Positions 58,590 to 64,000 of a stretch of DNA of 64,000 bases are shown one piece after another. Source of the stretch: Atopsyche davidsoni (taxonomy: Eukaryota > Arthropoda > Insecta > Trichoptera > Hydrobiosidae); the NCBI GenBank assembly GCA_022113835.1, contig JAILWY010000002.1:9464501-9528500 (forward strand). The letters are read 5' to 3'. The translations under genes were made by a program, and so were the position numbers. Numbering within the stretch: the stretch's first letter is position 1; each line of letters begins with the position of its first letter. Below the pieces are notes generated by a model, which was given only the letters and a program-made list of their open reading frames with translations, had not been told where the DNA came from and made no database searches.

Positions 58590-60225
58590 TATTAACCAAA
58601 AAATATTGAAATTCGCTAAAATACGTTAGTAGATTAGTGCTATACGTACCATTATTATATATAGTCCAAAAGTACTTCGAATACATAAAAAACAAATTTC
58701 ATTAAAAATCGTACAAGTTTCATTAACACAGTAACATACTCATTTAATTACAGAGAATAAAAAGGACTGCGATTACGTCAAGTCGCGTGAGCCTAGAGCG
58801 TCTGGCTTACGAGCATGTTATACTCCTTTATACTAAGTTTTACCTGAATAACAAAAACAAGCTAAGCCCTTTGAATATTTTAAATTAAAAATCGTTAACA
58901 ATATAATTCACATAATCGTCCTACAACAGATGGCAAAGATCTGTGTTATTGCTTATTCACAATTCAACGCATTACAGCTATCGTGTTTCTAAAATATTTG
59001 ACAAGTGTTTTTAATTGATTACTTCTAGTTAGTTATATTGAGCTTTTCCCATAGTTTTAATGCAATCGGCATAAACTGAAATAGTTTGATGATTTTTGTA
59101 CAAATTCAAAGCAACGCATTCTACTCAGGCGTAAACTACAAAGTTAATAACTCAATAAGGGCGTTTTCTTGGTTTCGAATAGCCGGAGTAGCGGGCACGG
59201 GCGCGCGTTCGAGCCTAGGAAATTAAAATAATTAATAAGATTAACCTCTTTCCGATACTAATCCGGATCAGCGTTGCATCGGCTGCGCCGCGCCGTATAA
59301 TCCGCCGGCCCGAGCCGCGCCTGATCCTCGGAGCACATCACTAAGCCGGGGATTAGTGAAATCATCGCGGCCGTATTAGCGCTAATCCGGGGAGTAACTT
59401 GAATATTGGTCGTGCGCACGACGCGTCACTCCTGGCTGAATCACGGCCACGGAGCGCTCCCATGAATGACGTGACATCGCCGCTTGATTTTTTTTAATTT
59501 CACTTCACATACGTAACAGAGATTCTCTGAAAAAAAAAAAAAAAACACTCCACTGTAAGAGTACATACTTGAAAAAAATATATTTACTTTCGGGTATTAT
59601 CATTATCATATTCACAGAGATATCAAAAGAGTTTGTTTTTGTGCATGCAGAAACATCACTTGTGTAAAATTATTTTTATTTATATCTAACACGTATTATT
59701 GATTCAATCGATCTGAAACCTGGTACTTAATATGAAAGGATGAGAGTAATATTTTCAAAGTTTCATTTTGCATGCAAATGAAAATGCATTTTTTGCAACT
59801 CGTGTGACCAATTTGATAGCTTCTTATGTAATAATTTTCCAATCAGTCTTTTGAGAAACAGAACCTTAAAAATGAAAATTATTTTATCGTCTTGTTGATG
59901 TGGTGCCATTTCGTATTACTTGTGTGTTACTAAATAATTTTAAAAAAAGAATTTTTAAACACTTAGTTTTATAGACTTTTTTTTTGTAAGCTCTCTTTCA
60001 GGGGAAATCCTGAAAGTTGAAGGGCTTCTATATACTTCGATCACACGAATATGCCACTTGATGTGTATTGAAGCAAGATTTGAAAGCACCGCAAAATGAT
60101 TTTTTTAATTTTACTTCATACCTGCGTTCCTCAATTAATTAATATTTAATTATCTTATAGGAATTTCAAAGACCATGAGCAATAAAATTCAAACGTGTTA
60201 TTGCAAAATTAGCATAATGAAATTG
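58590..60225. other. A+T-rich stretch with one G+C island
   Basis: Positions about 59160-59480 form a CG-rich island with TAATCCGG repeated several times (GATACTAATCCGGATC, GGGGATTAGTGAAATC, CGCTAATCCGGGG). TAATCC is the K50-homeodomain (Bicoid/Otx type) core word, so this cluster deserves attention. A hairpin CTTTCAGG/CCTGAAAG lies at 59995-60016. The rest is A+T-rich. Confidence 0.5.
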
Positions 60226-61760
60226 TGATTTGAAGACGCGCGTAAAGTCGGACGGCCGCGGCGTCCTGCGAGCGCTTTTATTGCATTTCTGCGGCGCCGA
60301 GCCGAATTAGCCACACCTGAGTGAACCTTAAATGGAATTTTTCACCTGTTGTTGTTTTGGGCGCGCACAGAGACAAACCGCGCTAATAAACGCCTCCCGA
60401 GCGTTTCATTTGCCTCCACACTCGATTGACTGCGATCTGATTGCAGCGGACGCAGTGCCGGCTCGAACAGGATTTAATGCCAATACTTCCACGCACCGAC
60501 CGTGACAGTTTGCAACGCTGATGGCGTGTATAACAGAACTGCGATTCTATAGTATGACTCTAAATATACGCTACCACCATTGACCACACCGAAAAAAAAG
60601 TATTATAAATTTTTAAAAAATATTTTGAGCAAATGCACTTAGTTGAAAGACTTGCAATATGATAACCCAAAATTGAGAGATATAATTTTCATTATCGTGT
60701 TATTCGTATAAATGGTACAACATAAAAAAAACTATAATGTCGATACGCCAGGAAAAGTCTATAAAAACCATGCTGCTACCCCGAGAGGCCCTTTTTATTT
60801 TGGTAATTACAGATTCCGAGCCCAACACCGGGAGTCTCTCGATTCGCGACGGCCGTAAAGCCTTTCTCATTAGTCATAGCGCCCCGGCCTGCAGTCTGGA
60901 GCCACCGCGGTGCATTCGCGATACGCTATGCATAGCATTATGGGTATATTAAAAAAAAATACCTCCATACAATACCATCAGATACGTCAAATACCCATTG
61001 CACAATACAACATAAGACGCACCCTTTCACAGAGAAAAATCGACTTTAAATTTGACTACGTATTATGGTTCAAAAATAATCACAACGATAGTATTATTTG
61101 AATTTTAAACCTTGCTTCATTAAAGAGAGTAAAATAAATAATGGGTTATACTTTTATGACAACACAAGGAATTTGGAGTTAGATTTATTTAATGTGTAAA
61201 TTCGTAGATAACATTTGGTTCATTGATAATGCTTCAGTGGTTCTTACTAAATCAAATAATTCAATCGGAAAATATATTCAACGCCAGTAAAATTTAAAAA
61301 ATAGTGCCTTTGTGTGGCGCTAATCGCAGTCGTGAGTTGGCTCACTTCTTCAAGGATGTGATTGACACATTGTCATGTCAATCTAAACACATGTCATATT
61401 ACATCTAATCAAATCGTCTCACACGAAACTTAAAAGCAATACACTCGGCAGGCCTATTGTTCTAACGGCGTGTCTCGAAAACTGTCGGACAGGAATAACT
61501 TCATCGGGGGCGATTCATAGGCAGGTCTCGCGTCATCTTCAGTGCATTGTGTCTATTATTTATGCAAATGGCAATACAAAACGGCACCTCAAAGAGGATC
61601 GCTCTATCACGCGGTCTGCTCCCCTGGTACCTCGGAACAAATTGCCGGGGCGTGATGAACATGGTAATCACACCTGTTCGGGTTTACCTGTGGCCTGTGA
61701 ATGTGTCATTAGCGAAGGACTACCTGCAATTTGGCAGGTAATCATTTGATTGTGTACTTG
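60226..61760. other. Two small G+C islands in A+T-rich DNA
   Basis: CG-rich blocks lie at about 60230-60560, 60770-60920 and 61480-61740. Frames of 63-71 codons occur with no recognised domain. TTTGGCAG|GTAATC at about 61732-61745 lacks a pyrimidine tract and is not called a splice site. Confidence 0.5.
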
Positions 61761-64000
61761 GATTCAATCATATAATTGAGTTACACGGCCACCCAAACGA
61801 ACAACCAAATATCGTTTAATATTTTCATATTTATTTGAAAGTGAACGAAGCACAAATAATCTAAAAATTATTCACTTGAGTGTTCACGAAAAATACATTT
61901 AATGGTTATTATAGTATTGCTATTGTTTTGCTGTAAAAAATACTTTGAAAGTTTATTTCATAATTTAACAGACAAAAAAAACACTTCGAAACTAATTTAT
62001 TAATTTTTAGTTTGGGAGAAGTGTCTAGTTTAATTTTGCATTGCTATTTTTAATACTTTAAATGGAATCCAAAAATAAAACATAGACGAGTTATAAGAAT
62101 ACTTAGTAGTGTGATAATGTCATTTTTGGATGCTGCCATTACGTTAGATACGTTTTCGAGCAATGCAAGTGCATTGATGTAGGTTTTTAAATTGCGTATA
62201 TAAACAGAGCATTTCTAGTTTGCAGTGTTACGCCGTAAATATTATGTTTTTGTATAAAAACATTGTGTTTTATGCGTAAAGAGTACCTAGTGTAGTCGCT
62301 GGATAGAAGAATGACTAAGTTCCTCGGATGATCATCCCTAGTGCATTCCTTGCAGCGGACTGCTCGTTGAGCATTTACTGTTTTTTTCCCTCGCGTCCTC
62401 CGCCTACAATGTCGTTTGTTGGGAATCACTCGAATTGGATCAAGTCTCCCAGCTCGGGGAGTTGCCAGCGCTGAGGCGTGCGGACAGAATATTTGTTTCA
62501 ATAAGCACAGAATATCCCCCCTCCGTGAGTGACCAGCGGAATGACTGACGGGAATATTAATTCAAACGTGGGGAGACTGGCAACACTCGACTCATATAAA
62601 ATATACACGTGATATAAGACTCGGAATAACGCATTGATATTTCTGTTACTTTCATCAGTTAACCTTTATGGGTGTAGTATTTTATCTGATCTGTAGTTTC
62701 AGTTATACACACTGTATTGTGAGCGGAATGGACAGCAATACATACAGCAATGTCTAAATGATTGGTGTCATTTTCATTTCACACCTCACTCACCTCGTTT
62801 TTTTATACTGATAAGAGAAAATAACAAAAACAAAGTATCTTGTGATATATTTTTAATATTAAATATAGTTGCAACAAAAGTCCACATCGTGTATGGATTA
62901 CTCAAACGAAGTCAAGCCAATCGTTTACCCGAAGAGTACTCAGATGCAGTGGTCATCTTCACCCCCATTAAGGGTGCCGCTACCCAGAATTTAAAACAGC
63001 CCTCTTCAGAACCCTCAGCTAAGGGTGGGCACCACCTACGCACCTACATTCATCTCGAGGCGCTTTTTATTTGTGATAAATGACGCGAATATGAATGATG
63101 GCGCAGGGGGTGGGTTTATTTTATGTGATTACCCACCCCTGGTACTAAGGGAGGATTACTGAGATGCACCCGCGATGCCGCTAAACTCTAAACCTACCCC
63201 ATATTAGTCATGTAGAAAATGGACGGGAATAATCTGTGTATCAACTGAAAACATATATTTTTGTATTCACAGCGTCTCAAAGTACATTGTATTTTTAGAA
63301 AAAGAAAACTGACATATCACATGCAAACCAAAATAAATTATTTCAATTATATGAAGTCGTTATTATTTTAAAATATTTTTAAAAAAATACTGTAGCAGAT
63401 CTTAAGAAAAGGACCCTTTTGTGTTGATGATAAATATTTAGTGTTAATATTTATTGCACGTACGTAAATGTAACTGTTACGTACACGGAATATTGACAAA
63501 AGATCATCATGAATATCAGAGCCATTTCCCAATATTTATTATATAATTTTTATACTTAAGAGACCAAACAATGACAAGCTAATCGCCTCGAAGCAACTTG
63601 TTTTGGAATGCGGATGACCTGCGTGCCTTGAAGTGAGTTCCCACGTTTCCGGCGATGTCTTTTTGTAACCAATTTTGTGACTGAAATAATTCACCCAGAA
63701 TGTTACCAAAATCGTTATATTTCGGTTATAACCGATGTTAGAGCCAATCAGAGCTTTGTTTGTACAGATGATCACGATGAGATTTCCATTACATGCGAAA
63801 ATATGTATTGTGATGAGTTAATTTATGACTTCAGTTCAAAAACGAAAAAAAGGCTTCAATGACTATTAAATGCGGCCGGCTGTTAAGACATAAATTCTGC
63901 GAGTATCAGGCAGCCATAAACACCGAGGACCAATCAAGGCCCGGCGAGTCAGCATCCGCGGGAACAGCACTAAACTTCTCCTCTGCAACATAAAGCCAAG
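61761..64000. other. A+T-rich stretch with small G+C patches, to the end of the window
   Basis: No gene was recognised. Slightly G+C-rich patches lie at about 62330-62480, 62890-63200 and 63870-64000. The 62890-63200 patch is unusual: it holds inverted GGGTG/CACCC words (for example CTAAGGGTGGGCACCACC, and GGGGGTGGG against CCCACCCC) and may be a non-autonomous element. Its ends are not evident. Confidence 0.45.

Overview
The window looks like a piece of an insect genome, most likely a moth or butterfly. The host is an inference from style, not from a gene: an A+T-rich background, sharply bounded G+C-rich islands, many short non-autonomous DNA transposons and tRNA-derived retroposon fragments, and long introns. 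There are no operons, ribosome-binding sites or bacterial genes. I find no complete host protein-coding gene and no recognisable host protein domain. The open reading frames present (longest 151 codons) look like chance frames in G+C-rich or low-complexity DNA.

The best explanation of the window as a whole is the interior of one very long intron of a + strand gene, or of several successive long introns. Three splice-type signals support this, all on the + strand. At 6061/6062 and 38845/38846 a polypyrimidine tract and AG run directly into GTAAG. That is the zero-length-exon arrangement of insect recursive splice sites (ratcheting points), and each is followed about 50 nt later by a second 5' splice site. 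At 58502-58510 an exact TACTAAC branch-point sequence, a T-tract and AG precede ATGCCATGG and then GTAAGT, giving a possible 9-nt microexon. I saw no equivalent on the minus strand.

Between these signals the DNA alternates between A+T-rich stretches (1-2186, 9.4-13.8 kb, 32.9-34.3 kb, 40.9-45.6 kb and others) and G+C-rich islands (5.7-9.3 kb, 18.5-20.5 kb, 28.2-29.3 kb, 55.1-57.5 kb and smaller ones). The islands mix CG-rich sequence with TTTAATTA/TTTATTG-type words and look like candidate regulatory DNA.

Mobile DNA makes up most of the recognisable content. It includes a hAT-type element with a perfect 8-bp target duplication (3857-4403), a Tc1/mariner-type fold-back remnant whose two ends both derive from the transposase end (32211-32893), and a TTAA-flanked piggyBac-like MITE carrying a 76-bp palindrome (52259-52553). 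Four short elements carry hammerhead-ribozyme-like motifs (9341-9437, 38270-38395, 39885-39972 on the minus strand, 53064-53208). The last has an intact type I core and a 12-bp target duplication. There are also several tRNA-promoter-bearing SINE-like pieces, a four-copy 95-bp tandem repeat (51213-51589) and several dispersed unknown repeats present twice in the window.

The recursive-splicing series and the two hammerhead families are the most interesting items. One hammerhead family carries a paired C3U/G8A core change in all three copies.
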